NCBI GenBank assembly: GCA_045627045.1
Contig: JAZQMY010000017.1
Coordinates: 1 to 31,518 of the forward strand
Direction of reading: 5' to 3'
DNA: 31,518 nucleotides
Source of the DNA: SIG351 sp045627045
GTDB taxonomy: Bacteria > Bacillota > Clostridia > HGM11327
Shown here piece by piece: positions 30,477 through 31,518 of this stretch; the stretch's first letter is position 1, and each line of letters opens with the position of its first letter. Under the pieces are notes generated by a model that did not search any database, had not been told where the DNA came from, and saw only the letters and a list, made by a program, of their open reading frames with translations. The position numbers and the translations under genes are program-made.

Positions 30477-31518
30477 TTATACAAGCTTTGCAAGTATATC
30501 GTTCGTTCTCTTCGTATAAGCCTGAAGCTCTTCAGGTGTAAGCTGTCTGAGGTTAAGAAGAGCCGTATCGTATATCTGCTTTACGAGAAGACCCGTAAGC
30601 TCATCTTCTCCGTTCATTTCGCCTATCTTTGCGATGAGATCATTATTTGTATTAAGAACAAGCTTATACTTCATCGGGAACATCTTATCCAGATCAAGCT
30701 CACCTTCCATGCCGCCCTGCTTGTAATGCTCATAAAGCTCACGGATTCTTCTTGATTCCTCGCTGAGGAAAAGAACTGCCGCAGCATCTGCATCCTTTAG
30801 GGCCTGTGCTTCGTAGTCAACGTTTGCAATAGCAAGTGTTTTCTTGAAAAGCTCTGTTACCTTGCCGTTAAGCTCCTCATCAACAACGCCTTCAGCCTTG
30901 AGTGAAGCCGCCATATCACTGTCGATTCTCTCAAATGAGAGCTTATCGTTCTTCATTTCAAGGAAATTAATGAAGTTTCTGTCAATAAGTGTATCAAGAT
31001 ATACAGCTTCCTGCTCGTTCTTTTTGAAGAGCTCAATCAGCTGTGCCTGCTGGTTCTTATCCGTAACGTAGAAAATCTTATTTTTCTCTGCATTCTCGTC
31101 GATGAGCTGGTTCATTACCTTGTATTCGCCGTTAATCGTCTTGAATACGAGGTAGTCCTTCATAAGGTCATAGAATTTCTCATCCTTGAGGCAGCCGTAC
31201 TTGATGAAGAGATTGATGTCATTCCAGTACTTATTGTACTGCTCTCTGTCATTATTGAAAAGTGACTTGAGCTTTTCAGCGATTTTCTTCGTGATGTGCT
31301 TTGAAATCTTTGCAACGTAGCCGTCATTCTGGAGGAAGCTTCTTGAAACATTGAGAGGCAGATCCTGACAGTCAAGGCAACCCTTGAGAAGCATAAGGAA
31401 TTCAGGAATTACTTCCTTTACGTTATCAGCAATGAATACCTGGTTGCTGTAAAGCTTTACCATTCCCTCGAATGGCTGATATTCATTCGGAACCTGCGGG
31501 AAATAGAGAATGCCTTTG
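30477..31518 (-). CDS. htpG: Chaperone HtpG (Hsp90), C-terminal part, 5' end outside the window
   Basis: About 346 residues are present, starting within GILYFPQVPNEY at the window edge; the ATPase domain lies outside. The middle-domain signature VKLYSNQVFIADN, then LPEFL-like IPEFLMLLKGCLDCQDLPLNVSRSFLQND, is unmistakable. The helical C-terminal dimerisation domain follows and ends at LAKLV. Residue spacing matches bacterial HtpG, with no sign of damage. HtpG is an ATP-driven cytosolic chaperone that helps fold stress-sensitive proteins. A terminator stands directly after the stop codon. Confidence 0.95.
   Translation of the reverse strand, partial: KGILYFPQVPNEYQPFEGMVKLYSNQVFIADNVKEVIPEFLMLLKGCLDCQDLPLNVSRSFLQNDGYVAKISKHITKKIAEKLKSLFNNDREQYNKYWNDINLFIKYGCLKDEKFYDLMKDYLVFKTINGEYKVMNQLIDENAEKNKIFYVTDKNQQAQLIELFKKNEQEAVYLDTLIDRNFINFLEMKNDKLSFERIDSDMAASLKAEGVVDEELNGKVTELFKKTLAIANVDYEAQALKDADAAAVLFLSEESRRIRELYEHYKQGGMEGELDLDKMFPMKYKLVLNTNNDLIAKIGEMNGEDELTGLLVKQIYDTALLNLRQLTPEELQAYTKRTNDILAKLV

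Overview
The window looks like the chromosome of a gut-type Clostridia member, probably Ruminococcaceae/Oscillospiraceae. This is inference from vegetative promoters of the TTGACA-N17-TATAAT type, AGGAGG-type ribosome binding sites, plant-fibre enzymes, an FctA-type pilin relic, a cohesin-like domain and long cadherin-like repeat proteins. No single gene fixes the species. The left edge cuts an Rhs/YD-repeat gene fragment and the right edge cuts htpG; both are on the minus strand.

Positions 1-5,000 hold a 5'-truncated Rhs relic, a run of five strong palindromes, tRNA-Pro(GGG), a three-gene minus-strand operon (nucleotidyltransferase-like protein, histidine phosphatase, XRE-HTH fused to a second nucleotidyltransferase-like domain), a divergent MscS-type channel gene and tRNA-Leu(CAA). 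The operon promoter is studded with five copies of TAATCAAC, which look like operator sites.

Positions 5,000-12,600 hold a small membrane protein gene divergent from a LexA-like self-cleaving repressor, a GH127-type glycosidase just behind that repressor, an XRE membrane-anchored regulator, and the tight operon yfcE-recX-dut-(NodB deacetylase/sialidase-like propeller fusion). Positions 12,600-15,700 carry putP and an RsmF-type rRNA methyltransferase, each with its own promoter.

Positions 15,800-27,350 are a minus-strand block of surface and carbohydrate genes. They encode a GH140-like lipoprotein, an unknown lipoprotein with an unknown small partner, a large esterase with a second degenerate hydrolase domain, and a 1737-residue membrane-anchored protein with a cohesin-like N-terminus and about 17 cadherin-like repeats. 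Positions 27,400-31,518 hold a small coiled-coil gene, a MATE efflux pump, a badly decayed pilin gene and the C-terminal part of htpG.

The signals most worth following are the HTH-nucleotidyltransferase fusion with its repeat-rich promoter, the repeat/palindrome control region next to the LexA-like gene, the 20-bp inverted repeat before the GH140-like gene, and the broken Rhs and pilin genes.
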